Origin: Papaver somniferum
Taxonomy: Eukaryota > Streptophyta > Magnoliopsida > Ranunculales > Papaveraceae
DNA: 64,000 nucleotides
Assembly (NCBI RefSeq): GCF_003573695.1
Contig: NC_039365.1
Location: forward strand, 79,805,082 to 79,869,081
Direction of reading: 5' to 3'
Part shown: positions 35,687 through 49,640 of the stretch, one piece after another
Layout: every line of letters starts with the position of its first letter
Numbering within the stretch: the first letter of the stretch is position 1
Notes under the pieces: model-generated
The model's input: the letters and a program-made list of their open reading frames with translations, nothing else
Databases searched by the model: none
Told to the model about the DNA's origin: nothing
Program-made: the position numbers and the translations under genes

Positions 35687-36746
35687 GGATTGGGATATAC
35701 TAAAACCAATTGTGGGCAATGAATTTTATTCCCAACCAAAATGGTGCGCTAAGAGGTGTCTAAAAGTGATAGAGTTAGTTCAGTACTCCTCTATCCTAAG
35801 TTTGCAACATGTTTCGTTCATTATTTTATTTTATATTTTATTTATTTATTTTAAATTTTGTTTTACTTTTTTAAAACATTTCCTCTTTTCTAGTAAAAAG
35901 TCGTCACTGTATATTAGTTTAGCGTAACGATTTTTGCAATAGTCATCACGATTTAATAATAATATTATAACGACATGAAAACAATCGTCATGGTCAATAT
36001 TTAAGAACCATGGCGACTCTTTCAATATATCAAGTTGAATGGTTCAAGTTTTTACCACAACTATCATCATGGTTATAAATTTCAATCATGTATCTTTTAC
36101 AATTTTTTCCCTAAAGATTTGATGCTTGAGAATTCGTCATGGTTTATAAGTTAACCTTGACTATTTTGGAACAATCATCATTGTCTAGTAGCAATATCAT
36201 GACGACACAAGAACAATTGTCATGATGGATTTCTTAGAACTAGGACGACTCTTTTAATATTTCAACTAGAATGGGTAAAGTTTTTTTCTTAACAGTCGTT
36301 AAGGTCCTAAATTTCAACCATGTAGACTTTTTATGATATATTTTTTTAGAGAATTTGATGCTTAAAAGTTTGTTATTTCAACCATGATGACTTTTATAAT
36401 ATTCGTTATGGCCAACAACAATACCATGATGACACCAAAACAATTGTCATGGTCAACAACAATACACCAAATCAATCGTCATGGTCAATATCTTAGGATC
36501 ATGACGGTTGCTAAATTAAAAAAAATATATATTAAATAAAAAGCTAAATAAAATAAAAATAAAAAATAACAATTATCATCTCGTAATTAAACAAGATTAA
36601 TTATAATTAAGTAAGATTGGTCTTAAAATAAGGCTGAATTAGTCATTTCAAAAATTATATTGTTAAGAAGGTTTGGGTTTTACTTCTAAATGATCCTATT
36701 TTGTTTTATTGCCTTACCCCCGATTAGTTTTACTATACCCCAATCC
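35687..36746. mobile_element. TIR element with GTCGT/GTCATGGT-rich interior
   Basis: The left end GGATTGGGATATACTAAAAC pairs with the inverted right end GGATTGGGGTATAGTAAAAC (36727-36746). The 1.06-kb AT-rich interior has no ORF. From 35890 to 36500 it repeats words such as AATCGTCATGGTCAAT, GGCGACTC and ACGACA in two or three diverged units of about 230 bp. No target duplication was identified, so the superfamily is unknown. It resembles the element at 11373-13056 in word content but not in its ends. Confidence 0.55.
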
Positions 36747-38552
36747 GACGTTATTTTACGAAAGTAGAAGAAAACATGGAACCGAATAGAGATTACTTAT
36801 TCCCTGAGCATTATGATGAGCTTGAACGTGTCCTTATGTTGTACTTACCAGGCCAATGCTTGTTTCCAAATGTTATCTCCAGGACATTGCTTGGTTTTCT
36901 TCGACAGTAGAAAATTTAGTGCGAGCATCAAAATATGACTGGGTCTGCAATTTTGGTTGACCTTTACATCACCCTCGGTAAATGCTTAGGCTCTGAAACA
37001 AGCCTGAATTATGGATTTTGGGGATGTTGGAGGTAAGAACCATAAAATCATTTTCATTATTTTATTTATTTTCAATTTAGTTTTTGAAATGGTAAATATA
37101 ATAAAGCAACAATGTTATTGTTTTCGGTATTGGTGGTATAGGTACTTTAATGTTTGTAAACCTGAACTTCACAATAACACCGTTATTTTTCCAATCATTT
37201 ATAAGTATGATCCGATAATTGAAAGCCTGGTCAGAATGATGATGGTAAAAATGTATCGTGGTTCAGAGGATTCAATCACTGTGTTGAATAAGTAAACACC
37301 TGTCAATGTCGTATTAATCCATTGACGAGTACAAAAGTGTGATATGTACAAGTCTTGGTTTGTAGTTGCAAGCCATGGTGGTGTAGGTTCAAGTCATGGA
37401 GGTGGAGGTTTCAACTCTGATATTGGCACTCAAAGAAGTTATGGAGTCAACGAAGTTGTCTAACTACTCCAAATATAGTGCAAGAGACTCAACTAGCACC
37501 AAGTGATTGAGGCATCGACATGAAAATAAGTGAGATACAAACTCATGTTAGTTTCTTGAACATGTCAGAAGCTCAGGTACAAACTCCTGGTGGTGGCTTG
37601 AACATTAAAACATTTAGGCAATCTATTTTTTATATCCTGTTTGCTATAATTGCATCAGTATTTCAACCATTTGTAGCTCGGATTCCTTTTCAAAGGTTTG
37701 GAGATGATTCTTATTGTTTTCTACCATCACCTCAGACTTAAACTGGTGAGTTCTTTGTTATGTTGAAAACTACTCATGAACCAGAAAACCTAAAGAAATG
37801 GATTTTTGGAAGTACGAAAAATCAGTAGTATAATACATGTAATTTGATTTAAATATTTGATGTAATTGTTCTTTTATTTATTATTGATGGAAATTATCTT
37901 AGTTTGATATACTCAAATCCAAACTGGTTATACATTTCATTAAATTTAACATAACTAATAATTATATTTAAATTACACTAATTGTAACTATTACATCTTT
38001 CATTGATTTCTTTAGCTTGTTGCGGAACATTGTTTCACTGTTCGCTTTAAGAATTTTATGATTGTCTCGACTACTGGAAGAGTTATCAAAAAAAAACGAC
38101 TATTTTAAAGCTCATTATCATGATTTCTTGGATAACTGATCTTTATTTTTTAGCTACTTGTTGGTTTTCTACGAACTCAGCCATGTTAAAACTACAATGA
38201 CATAATGAAATGTAATAATTCGAAATTGTTATAAACCATGTTTATTTATTACGATGCCCTTGTGTCTTACATTAGGGTTTCCATGTTTCCTATATAAACA
38301 GAGATATAATTCCTTGTATTCTACATATTAATAGAAGTTCTTCCTTCTCCTCTCTTTACTTTGTGCCTCCTTCTCAATTCACAAGACATTATCACGCACC
38401 TATATCTATTTACTGAGCAATAAGATTTTTTTTTCTACTCCCCTCCCCTTTTTTTTTTTGATTTCGCGAATCAATCCTTGTATATTTATTGACTTATCTC
38501 TCTTAATAGACAAAAAAAACGTAATCGAGAAATAGTCATAAGGATTTAATAA
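36747..38552. other. Unassigned stretch with a possible copia LTR remnant
   Basis: A short open frame at 36777-36909 (starts MEPNRDYLFPEHYDELERV) and a Gly/Ser/His-rich frame near 37370-37460 look like decayed coding sequence, but I recognise no family. Bases about 38017-38387 resemble a short copia LTR: CTATATAAACAGAG, then TTCACAAGACA followed by TTATCACGCAC, which is similar to a primer-site region. None of these is firm. Confidence 0.3.
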
Positions 38553-41029
38553 CGGGGGTCTAACAACCACGCCCAATATTTCTTTCGGCAATCTTTATGG
38601 ACTAACTCCAATATATTCCAAGAGAATCAACTAGATATTCAGAATCAATCAAGGAAATATATCCAAGAGTTATATCTCAATTTCTCGATACAATCTGCAA
38701 TCGAACAGATAGAGATCTGTGAGACTGATTGATATGATAAATAACTTGAATGGTACCAAAGACAAATGTTTAAGTGCCAATCAATTTCAATCATCAACCA
38801 AAGTTTGGATTTACCAATTGATTGAACTACGCACAACCTGTGATATTTCAATTATATAAACAAATATAATGCGGAAAAGAAATAACACAGACGCCAGAAG
38901 TTTTGTTAACGAGGAAACTGCAAATGCATAAAAACCTCGGGACCTAGTCCAGATTTGAACACCACATTGTATTAATCCGCTACAGACACTAGCCTACTAC
39001 AAGTTAACTTCAGACTGGAATGTAGTTGAGCCCTGACCAAGTCTGACACCGATTAAGTTACAGTCGTGTTCCTTACGCCTATGAATCCCAGCAGGACTCT
39101 ACGCACTTAATTCCCTTAGCTGATCTCACCCACAAATAAGAGTTGCTAAGACCCAAAGTCGAAGACTTTATAAAAAAATATGTCTCACTCATAAAAGTCT
39201 ATTCTGATAGATAAATCTGTCTCCCACGGAAATACCTATGAAGTTTTGTTCCGTCTTTTGATAAATCAAGGTGAACATGAACCAATTGATAATTCAGTCT
39301 TATATTCCCGAAGAACAACCTAGAAATATCAATCACCTCACTATAACTTAACTATATATTAGTAGAACAAGTTATTGTGGAATCACAAAGAATGAGACGA
39401 AGAGCTTTGTGATTACTTTTTATATCTTACCTATCGGAGATAAATCTCAAGAAAATCTTAGAGAAGATAGAACTCAATGCGATAGAACAAGTAAGATCAG
39501 AACACGCAACTACATAGAAAATAATTGGGTCTGGCTTCAGAATACCAATGAAGTCTTCAAGTCGTTAACCTATAATTATTTTAGGAAAAACCTAGGTTAA
39601 AGGAGAATCGACTCTAGTACGCAACTAGTATCACACAGAAGTGTGGGGATTAGGTTTTCCAGTTGCTAGAGTTCTCCCTTATATAGTCCTTAAATCAGGG
39701 TTTGATAGCTTAGAAACAAAGCAATCAATATTCACCGTTATATGAAAACTTGATTTAAGATTCAAGCTAAGTTTGCTTAAAACCAAATAAATATCTCTCC
39801 ATCGTTAGATAGTCTTAGCTTGTTACACACAAACGAAATATACCTTCATTTAGATACGGTTTACCGTACCTAAACATGTATATTGAGTTGGATCAACAAT
39901 AGTTAACCGAAGTTAGCCATATGAACACTTTTGTATTAACCACATTCATCTAACACTTATAGATCAAATTATAATCAAATGAATCTAATTGTGTTACTCA
40001 TAGAGTTGTTAAATTGTTTATATTCTCATAGAAGTATACAAGACACAATTGAAACAAAATCGGATTGATTCAAGATAATCAATTCATGAACATTTAGCCA
40101 CGGTTTGCAAAGATTGCATTCCTTAATTTATAAATATATTTGTTCATGGGTATAAAATCATACTGAACTGATTTTAGAACTTTAACCAACTCAGTTTGCA
40201 AACGGGTACACAAACTTAAGTTCCGTAAACTGGTATGCATATTTTCGTCCCAGATCTAACTCAGGTGAAACCGTTCGTATACTGGTACGCAAACTTGGTT
40301 CCTGGACCTGAATAATACCACTACAGTTTGCATACTGGTATGCATACTGTGCTATATCCATACAATGGTTAATTGTTCTAAACTCTCATTTCAATCATTG
40401 GAACATCCTTAGAAGACGAAAATAACTGTCTCACACAAACTATTAGCTTATAAGTAATTTTCAAGTGGTCGAATAAAAAATACGAAACATTCCGAATCTA
40501 CATCAAATGACTATCTCACACAAATCATGTAGGATGTTTCAAGGCAATTTTTACATAATTATCTTTTGACTTATTATTTAGTTTCCAACAAATAAAATGT
40601 TTCCAACTAAACTCGTCAAGAATAGTGATGAACGCAGATAAAGCAAAAATCTTCCAACACATATTTCGAGAAATAGATAAGCGAGTTAAACTCGGCTCGA
40701 AATATCAAATGTGTATAATGTAAAAGTCTATACAACTATACGACTTAGTCTCAATAGGAGATAAAATAGAATAGACTTCTGAGTGATAGATAAGTTTTAG
40801 TCTCCACGTATCTTTTGTTGATGAAGTTCCTCCGAGCTCTCCTCAGTAGATCTTTGTCTTCAATTGATGAACTCCGTGAAGTCTAAAGCTCAACAACACA
40901 TTCTATCCTAATCCAGAGACATAGCTATAAGTAGACTAGAAATCAAGACTTATAGTTTTGATCACCTAAACTTGACAAACAAGCCTGAGATAGCAACGCT
41001 TGCGAGTTCGACCGAGCAGTGCTCTAACA
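38553..41029 (-). repeat. Element B 3' LTR
   Basis: A 2.48-kb copy of the family LTR. On the plus strand it runs from ACGGGGGTCTAAC to GAGCAGTGCTCTAACA. Its U3 contains GGTATGCATA-type alternating purine/pyrimidine palindromes around 40200-40360. Confidence 0.75.
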
Positions 41030-41688
41030 ATCTCCCCTTTGTCAATTTTAGTGACAAACATGGATTACAAAATAAATAGACTTTGTAGCTTCTCATCCAA
41101 CATGCTTGATTTCCATGGTTCTTCAACATTCATTGAATTCTTCATCATTCCAAGTACTCCAGTGATTCTGAACGTGTTCAACTTAGCATCATTGTTGTTG
41201 AAGATCCGTAGCCATAACAATAAGAAAACAAATGTTCTCAATTATTGTTATACAGTGTCATAGTATTATTACACAGAATCAAAGTTCAATTGTATCACAA
41301 CTTTGACAATAATACTACGGTGATATGTATCACTCCTCTCTAGTCAATACTTCGTCTCACAATGAAAACCACTCCCCCTTACATAATGATCCGTAAACCA
41401 TATATATGTAGTGTGAACTACAAAATAATTCTCCCCTTTTTTGTCAATATAAATTGGCAAAGGTACAAAAACTAACAGGATCATAATGAAATTCTCAAAG
41501 AGATTATTCATGACTAAAATAGAACATATTAACTTGGTTTCGATGATTTCACATAGTCGAAACTTAGTGTATTCATCAAGGAGTTTATAAGGATACAAGA
41601 TAACTCCTTCAATGTTCCACAGCCGCACTCCCCATAAAGATTTGGCAATTAAGTGCAAGTTCAATTAAGAACTCTCCCCCATAAAATG

Positions 41689-44204
41689 TGAAAATGCGGG
41701 GGTCTAATAACCACACCCAACAATTCGTTTGGCAATATGAGAGGACTTACTCCAATACACTTTCTAGAGAATCAACTAGACAGTCAGACTCAATCTAGAA
41801 TAAAGTATATCTAAGAGTTTAATATCTCTAACTCTTAATTCAATCCGCAATTAGCAAATAGAAATTTGCGAGCCAGATTGAATATAAGAGGAATTACTTG
41901 AACGGTACCAAAGAGCAACGTTCAAGTGTCAATCAATGTAAATCAATAACCAAAGGTTGGATATTCTAATTGATTGATCTTAACGCACAACCTGTGATAT
42001 TTCAATTATATAACAAAATATAATGGAAAAAATAAATAACACAGACACCAGAATTTTGTTAACGAGGAAACTGCAAATGCAGAAAAACCCCGGGACCTAG
42101 TCCAGATTGAACACCACACTGTATTAAGCCGCTACAGACACTAGACTACTACTAATTAACTTCGGACTGGACTGTAGTTGAACCCTAATCAATCTCACAC
42201 TGATTCAAGGTACAATTGCGTTCCTTATGTATCTGATCCCAGCAGGATACTACGCACTTGATTCCCTTAATTGATCTCACCCACAACTAAGAGTTGCTAC
42301 GACCCAAAGTCGGAGACTTGATAAACAAATCTGTCTCACACAGTAAAGTCTATAGGATTGAATAAATCTGTCTCCCACAAAAATACCCAAGAGTCTTTGT
42401 TCCGTCTTTTGACAAGGTGAACAAGAACCAATAGATAAACCAGACTTATATTCCCGAAGAACATCCTAGTATTATCAGTCACCTCACAATAAACTTAATC
42501 GACTAGCGAAAACAAGTTATTGTGGAATCACAAAAGATAAGACGAAGGTGTTTTTATCTTGCCTATCAGAGATATAAATCTCAAGCGAATTTTACAACTG
42601 CACTCAATCACGATAGAAACAACAAGATCAGATCATGCAACTACAAGAGAATGGTTGGGTCTGGCTTCAGAATCTCAATGAAGTTTTCAAGTCGTTAACC
42701 TACAGGGTCTCAAGAAGAAACCTAAGGTTAAAGGAGAATCGACTCTAGTTATGGAACTAGTAACACACAGGAGGTGTGGGGATTAGGTTTCCCCATTGAT
42801 TGAGTTCTCCTTTATATAGTTTTCAAATCAGGGTTTGCAATCCAAGTTACCTTGGTAACAAAGCATTCAATATTCGTTGTTAGATGAAAAACCTGATTCA
42901 ACCAAGCTAATATCTTTCAACTGTTAGATCGAACTTATCTTGTTACACACAAATGAAACGTACTCTCATTTAGGTTTATGTAACCGTACCCGTACACCAT
43001 GTTGGTTCACAAATAGTTAACCGAGGTTAGCCATATGATTACTCTCATATCAAACTTATTCATCTTAACCATAACTAGTTCAAATGACTCAAATGAAACT
43101 AGTCAAAGAGTTTTTCAATAGCTATGTTCTCATGGATTTATACAAGAACACAATTGAAGCAAAATCGGTTTGATTCACTCGAATCAATACATGAACATTA
43201 TAGCTACGGTTTGCAAAAATTGCTTTCCTTATTGATAAATGTTATAGATTCATGTACAAACGATTTTATAAATTAACCTACTTAAATATGGGTACGGGTA
43301 TGCGTACTTAAGTAACCGGATTTGAGTTTGTTTTAGTTTTTAAATTCAGCAGAAATTCACAGACCTGAAGTTTCCGTAAGTATGCGTTTGGGTACGCGTA
43401 CTTTAGGTAACTGGACGAGTTTGGTTTTGGTTTTCAAACTCAGCATAAATTCACGGACGTAAACTTCCGCCAGTATGCGTACGGGTATGCATACTTACCC
43501 AGTCTCTTACAACCTTTTTGTATACACACAAGTATGCATACTTTAGGCTCCCGGTTTTGGACTTATACACTAATGTGCGAATACACTATCCTTATATCCA
43601 AAGATGGTTACAAGATTCTAAACTCTTTATTTCAATCATTGAAACATTCTTATATAATGACAATAGCCGTTTTCACACATTATTAGCATCAAAGCAATTT
43701 TCAAGATATTGAAATAATCATTATTGAAACATTCCAAGTCTTACACCAAATGAGTGTATCACACAAACCATGTAAGATGTTACTCAGAAATTTCTCATGA
43801 TATAAGATGAACTAGGTCGAAGCAAAAGCTTACCAACACATATTTCTCGAAATATGTAAGCGAGATATACTCAGCTCGAAATCTCAAATGTGTATAGAGA
43901 AAACTATATCGTAACACGACTTATGTCTCAATATAGGAGATAGTAGAAATATACTTTCCAAGTGATATATGAGTTTAAGTCTCCACATACCTTTTGTCAA
44001 TGAAGTTCCACAAGCTCTCCTTAGTAGTTCTTCGTCTTCAAGTGATAAACGCTGTGAAGTCTAAGCTCAACTACACAAACTATGTCCTAGTCCGAGACAT
44101 CTATAAATAGGCTAGAAATCAAGACTTATAGTTTTGATCACTAACATTGACAAACATGTTTGAGATAGTAACGCATGCGAGTTCGACCAAGCAGTGCTCT
44201 AACA
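41689..44204 (-). repeat. Element A 3' LTR
   Basis: It begins TGAAAATGCGGGGGTC and ends GCTCTAACA on the plus strand. About three tandem units of roughly 105 bp (about 43285-43500) with GTATGCGTAC/GGTATGCATAC palindromes and ATTCACGGACGT lie in U3. Confidence 0.85.
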
Positions 44205-45755
44205 ATCTCCCCCTTTGTTAATTTTTGTGACAAAACTATCAATACATATGGATTACAAAATAAATAAAAATTATAGCTTCTCATCTAAATGCTTGATCTC
44301 CTTGGCATCTTCAATGCGACTCGAAATCTTAGTCACTTCTAAGTACTCTATGATTCTAAAGGTTGTAAGTTCAGCATCATAGTTGTTGAAGATCCCTAGC
44401 GATAACAATGAGAAAACAAAGTTCTCTCAATCATTGTTATACAGTGTCATAATATTATTACACAACATCAAAGTTCAATTGTATCACAACTTTGACAACA
44501 ATACTATGGTGATATGTATCACTCCCCCTTAGTCAATACTTCATCTCGACATTAAAACTACTCCCCCTTACATAATGATCCGTAAACCATATGTATTTGT
44601 AGTATCACACTACACATTAATTCTCCTCCTTTTTGTCAATATAGATTGGAAAAGGTACGAAAACTAGTGGGATACTCATGAAATTTTCATAGAGATACTT
44701 CATGACCAAAAGAGAATACCATATCAACTTATTTAGATGCCATCATAAATCCGAAGCTAAATACATTCATCAAGGAGTTTATAAAGATACAAGATAACCA
44801 CTATAATATTCCACAGCCGCACTCCCCACAAAGATTTGGCAATTAAGCACAAGTTCAAAAAGAACTCTCCCCCATAAAATGTCATTCCCGAAAGAACAAC
44901 AAAAGCGACCTTACTTTCACAAGAAAAGAAGGATTTCTTTGGACATAACCAAATCACATGAAAACATGAATTTGAATCCAAGGTATTCAATTGAATTAAC
45001 CACAAAACAATCCATGATTAATCCTATCAAATGCACAAACAAATTAACCACAAGAAAACCCATGATTAATTCAATCGGAATTATACAACTAAATTAACCA
45101 CAAGAAAGCAACAACTAAACTGACCACAATTCAATTGGTCAATTCAATTAACCCATGATCAATTCAATTAACCCATGATCAATACAACTAAACTAAATTA
45201 ACCACAAGAAAGCAACAATTAACCCATGATCAATTCAATTGGTCATGCTCAAACATAAGAAAACTTATGGATCAACACAGTATATGCACAAAAATGTGGA
45301 TCAGAGATTGACCAATACTGCGGAATAGACAAGGATTCATTCTACACTATTTGCACAATGACATACAATAGACTTAATCCTTGTAAACAAAAGTTTTATC
45401 CTTTCTTCCATCAAATAATGACATAAAAGGATTTAACTTTTGTAATGTCAAAAGTTCATTTTATCTTCTATCAATACTTTCATACCGACATAATAGAGAT
45501 AACTTTTGAACAAGTATGGGACAGTCACGGCTTCACGGACGTAAACAACATATCCCATAACACTTTGCAATATATAAAATCATAAAGATTAAAATTGCAA
45601 AAATCGTCTTCCAAATAACTTAGAATTTAAATAAATAAATCTAAAAACATTGAAGATGGAAATCGTTGGACATAGCTATGTGTACTCACAATAATGGCTA
45701 TTCCAAACCCTAGTTATTCTTCTAAAAACATAAAAAGAAGATTTACTAGACATAC
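44205..45755 (-). other. Element A 3' internal non-coding region
   Basis: It starts with the polypurine tract. It is AT-rich, with a degenerate short array at about 44995-45240 built from AATTAACCACAAGAAA and CCCATGATCAATTCAATT. It is homologous to 41030-41688 plus 55165-55588 of element B. No gene. Confidence 0.55.
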
Positions 45756-46047
45756 TCAAAGCTCTTTGAGAACCTCATACCTTTCAATGAAGCCGTCATA
45801 GAAGGTATCACTAGTTTCCTTTATTCTCTTGACCGTGGATACTCCATGTTCGTGAGTTATAACACAAGCCTTACGATCAACAACCAGAGCAAGTTGTCTA
45901 GCCTTGACACAGTTCATGATGAGATTCTTCTGATTCCGTATCAGAATATTTTGATTTGCAAGGATTTTGTCCCGACCATCTAAGAGTTGGTTTATTTGCA
46001 GTTGAAGATTTGCAAACTCGACCTTTGAATCGTTCTGAAAACAAGTT
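45756..46047 (-). pseudogene. Element A ORF2, C-terminal part
   Basis: KVEFANLQLQINQLLDGRDK through to FYDGFIERYEVLKEL and a stop at 45756. It is colinear with element B ORF2 and gives the likely native C-terminus of this protein. Predicted mostly helical, with no recognised domain. Confidence 0.6.
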
Positions 46048-46606
46048 AAATCTGTTAGAGCACTGCTTGGTCGAACTCGCATGCGTTGCTATCTCAAGCA
46101 TGTTTGTCAATGTTAGTAATCAAAACCATAAGTCTTGATTTATAGTCTACTATAACTAAGTCTCGGACTATGATAGAAAGTGTAGTTGAGCTAAAGAACT
46201 CCATGGCGATCATCATACAAGACGAAGAACTACTTAAGGAACTGGTGGAACTTCATCGACTAAAAGGTATGTGAAGACTAGAACTTATCTATCACTCAAA
46301 AGTCTATCTACTCTATCTCCTATATTGAGAAAAAAGTCGTTTTGCTATATAGACTTTGATTATACACATTTGCTATTTCGAGCCGAGTTTATCTCGCTTA
46401 TCTATTTCTCGAAATATGTGTTGGTAAGCTTTCGCTTTGGCCAAGTTCATCTTTACCTAGTGATGAAAGTCATATTATGTTTCAATCACTTGAAAATGGC
46501 TTTGACGAAAAATGGTTTGTGAATAATAACTATATAACGTCCTCTAAGAATTTTTCAATGATTGAAATGAGAGTTTAGATTATATAACCATTGTTGGATA
46601 TAAGCA

Positions 46607-49600
46607 TTGTCTGGAAACACATACAATTTTTCGTGTGTTGTGGGTGAGAAACGAGTCTAAACCCTAAACAATGTACTACAAGGGAGTACTTTAGATTCGA
46701 GAGATCAATCTGTAAAAATCCGGCCTAAACCAAGAAATGGTCGTTCCAGACTTGCTTCGGTCACAAAGTGAAGGAGAAGGGTTGGTTTTGGGGAGGGAAG
46801 CGAAGAGAGTGTTGAGACCAGAATAGTTGATTCTGGAAGAGTAGTTGTTTTGACTTGTATCAGAAAGCGTAAGCTAACAGATGGGAAAGCTAACAGGTGA
46901 TTTCTGAGTGTTGTATGCTCCTGACAAAAACTTGTTTTTCGGTGGTAATAGGTAAGACCTATTTATACAAGTCGAAGTGAAACGTACTCTGATCTCGTAA
47001 GAAATGGAAACGGATGAGTAAATGGGAGGAGGTGGTAACTAGAAACGCCTGGAATTGATGTTCCATAATGAAGGAAAACGTTTCACCATTACTCCCTGTA
47101 TTTACTAACCACCTCATTCTTATGACACTGTCTTGTAACGGGCGTAGTGTACGCCGCACGCTGTAAACCGGAAAACCAATACCCTAATGAGCATCCCCCA
47201 GTTTGTGACATGTGTTGATGTCTCGAGTGTTTTCATGGAAAACATGTAGCATGTTGTTGCTGTTTGGCAAGTTGAGCTTGGGAGACTTGCCGGCTAGGTG
47301 GTGACCCTCGACGGTCGAGATTTACATCTTGAGAGGAAAGGTAGCCGTTGATTATTGAAACCCTTCGTTTGGTAGCCAGCGGCATGAAATCATGGACAAT
47401 ATGGTTTTGACATGGTTAGGCGTGGCCAAGCTTGGATTTTGGCATAGTTTAGGCGCGGCCAAGAACTAGGATTTTGGCATTGTTTGGGCGCGACCAAAAT
47501 TAGGGCTTGGCGTTGGGCCAAAGGTCGCCACGCGTTTGCTGGTGACCTTGGACGGCTAAGATCTGCATCTTAAATGGAAGGGTGACCGTTGATTGTCACA
47601 ACCCTTCATTTTGGCATCCAACGACATGGAGAAAGGCTGGCATGGCTTTGGCATAGCGGTGCGGCTGGCATGGTTGGCATGCCTTGGCGCGGAGATGTGG
47701 CTGACATGCCATTGGCACATGTGGAGCGCCAGCATGGTTGGTATGCTTTGGGCGCGGAGATGTGGCGCGGCATGCCGTTGGCACATGCGGCATGGTTGGC
47801 ATGACTTGGCATGGAAAGGTTGCACGACATGCCATTGGCACATGGGGCATGGTTGGCATGCCTTGGCGTGGAGATGCGGCTGACACGGCATTCCATTGGC
47901 ACATGTGGTACGGTTGGCATGCCTTGGCGCGGAAAGGTTGCACGGCATGCCATTCGCACATGTGGTGCGGCTGGCATGCTTTGGCGTGAAGATGCGGCTG
48001 ACATGGCATGCCATTGGCATATGTGGCACGGTTGGCATGCCTTGGCGCGGAAAGGTTGCACGGCATGCCATTGGCACATGTGGTGCGGTTGGCATGGTTT
48101 AGGCGTGGCCAAGCTAGGATTTTGGCATAGTTTAGGCGCGGCCAAAAACTAGGGTTTTGGCATAGTTTGGGCGCGGCCAAAATTGGGGCTTAGCGTTGGG
48201 CCAATGGTTACCACGCGTTAGCTGGCGACCTTGGACGGCTAATATTTGCATATTAGATGGAAGGTTGGTCGTTGATTGTTGCAAACCCTTCGTTTTGGTC
48301 GTTGTGAAGGAAAGGCTGGTCATGGCGTGATTTAGGCGTGGCCAAGCTAGGATTCTGGCATAGTTTAGGCGCGGCCAAAAACTAAGGTTTTGGCATAGTT
48401 TGGGCGCGGACAAAATTAGGGCTTGACGTTGGGCCAAAGGTTACCACGCATTAGCTGGCGACCTTGAACGGCTAAGGTTTGCAGCTTAGATGGAAGGGTG
48501 GTCGTTGATTGTTGCAACCCTTCGTTTTGGCAGCCGTGAAGGAAAGGCCGGTAATGGCATGATTTAGGTGTGGCCAAGCTAGGATTTTTCCATAGTTTAG
48601 GCGCGGCCAAAAACTAGAGTTTTGGCATAGTTTGGGCACAGCCAAAATTAGGGCTTGACGTTGGGCCAAAGGTTAGCGCGCGTTAGCTGGCGACCTTGGA
48701 CGGCTAAGATTTGCATCTTAGATGGAAGGGTGGCCGTTGATTGTTGCAACCCTTCGTTTTGACAGCCATCGGCATGTAGTAGGGCCGACATGGCTTTGGC
48801 ATGGAGACGTAGCTGGCATGGTTTTCCATTGGCACGGTGGCGCGGCTGGAATGGTTGGCATGCCTTGGAGCGGAGACGTGGCTGGCATGGTTTGCTATTG
48901 GCACGGTGGCGCGGCTGGCATGGTTGGCATGCCTTGGTGCGGAGACGTGGCTGGTATGGTGGCACGGCTGACATGGTTTGCATGCCTTGGCGCGGAGACG
49001 TGGATGGCATGGTTTGCCATTGGCACGGTGGCGCGGCTGGCATGGTTGGAATGCCTTGGCGCGGAGACGTGGTTGACATGGTTTGCCATTATCATGGTGG
49101 CGCGGCTGGCATGGTTGGCATGCCTTGACGCAGAGATGTGGTTGGCATGGTAGCGCGGCTGGCATGGTTGGCATGCCTTGGCGCAGTGACGTGGCTGGCA
49201 TGGTTGGCATGCCTTGGCGTGGAGACGTGGCTGGCATGGTTTGCCATTGGCACGGTGGCACGGCTGGCATGGATGGCATGCCTTGGCGCGGAGACGTGGC
49301 TGGCATGGTTTGCCATTGGCACGGTGGCGAGGAGACGTGGCTGGCATGGTTTTCCATTGGCACGGTAGCGCGGTTGGCATGGTTGGCATGCCTTGGCGCG
49401 GAGACGTGGCTGACATGGTTTTCCATTGGCACGTGTGGTGTGAGAATTAGGGTTTGGTATGAAGATGATGTCGGTCAATACTAAGGGTTCTGTCGTGGAA
49501 CATGACAAATATATATAAAAAAAGGTACCCTGGTAATTCTTACGTAGGCATGTTGAATGATTCAATAAATGCGCTAGTGGTCGTAGTGAAGTCATGTCAG

Positions 49601-49640
49601 ATGTAAGGTTTTACGATTTTAATCCTAAGCTAAAAACCAC
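46607..49640. mobile_element. Foreign insert within the solo LTR, probably another TE's LTR
   Basis: The LTR-like sequence stops after TTGGATATAAGCATTG and resumes near ACAAGCTAATTTTTCAATC, with about 1.3 kb of LTR missing. The insert shares a stretch (GAGAGATCAATCTGTA, then CCGGCCTAAACCAAGA) with the TE at the right edge of the window (62540-62575), so both belong to related LTR families. Exact ends and duplication could not be found. It contains the GC-rich minisatellite. Confidence 0.5.
47400..49440. repeat. GC-rich two-level minisatellite
   Basis: Two interleaved repeat types are present. One is a unit of about 230 bp (starts near 47412, 48102, 48333, 48563) containing GGCGCGGCCAAAA, GTTGGGCCAA and GGAAGGGTGGCCGTTGATTG. 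The other is a unit of about 55-70 bp built on GGCATGGTTGGCATGCCTTG, GGAGACGTGGCTGGCATGG and CCATTGGCACGGTGG, repeated about 7 times at 47640-48100 and about 10 times at 48780-49435. The long open frames on both strands (His/Cys/Met/Pro- or Trp/Gly-rich) follow from the repeat and are not genes. Confidence 0.85.

Noticed and set aside
38017..38387. Complete copia element or solo LTR
   Set aside because: Only a TATA-like word and a weak primer-site-like word were seen. There is no second LTR, no coding sequence and no duplication.
41344..41664. 106-codon minus-strand ORF in element B
   Set aside because: It lies in the AT-rich 3' non-coding region, and its counterpart in element A (44757-45005) does not keep the frame.
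47556..49595. Many long ORFs on both strands (up to 242 codons)
   Set aside because: They are generated by the GC-rich tandem repeat. All frames show repetitive His/Cys/Pro/Trp composition with no domain.
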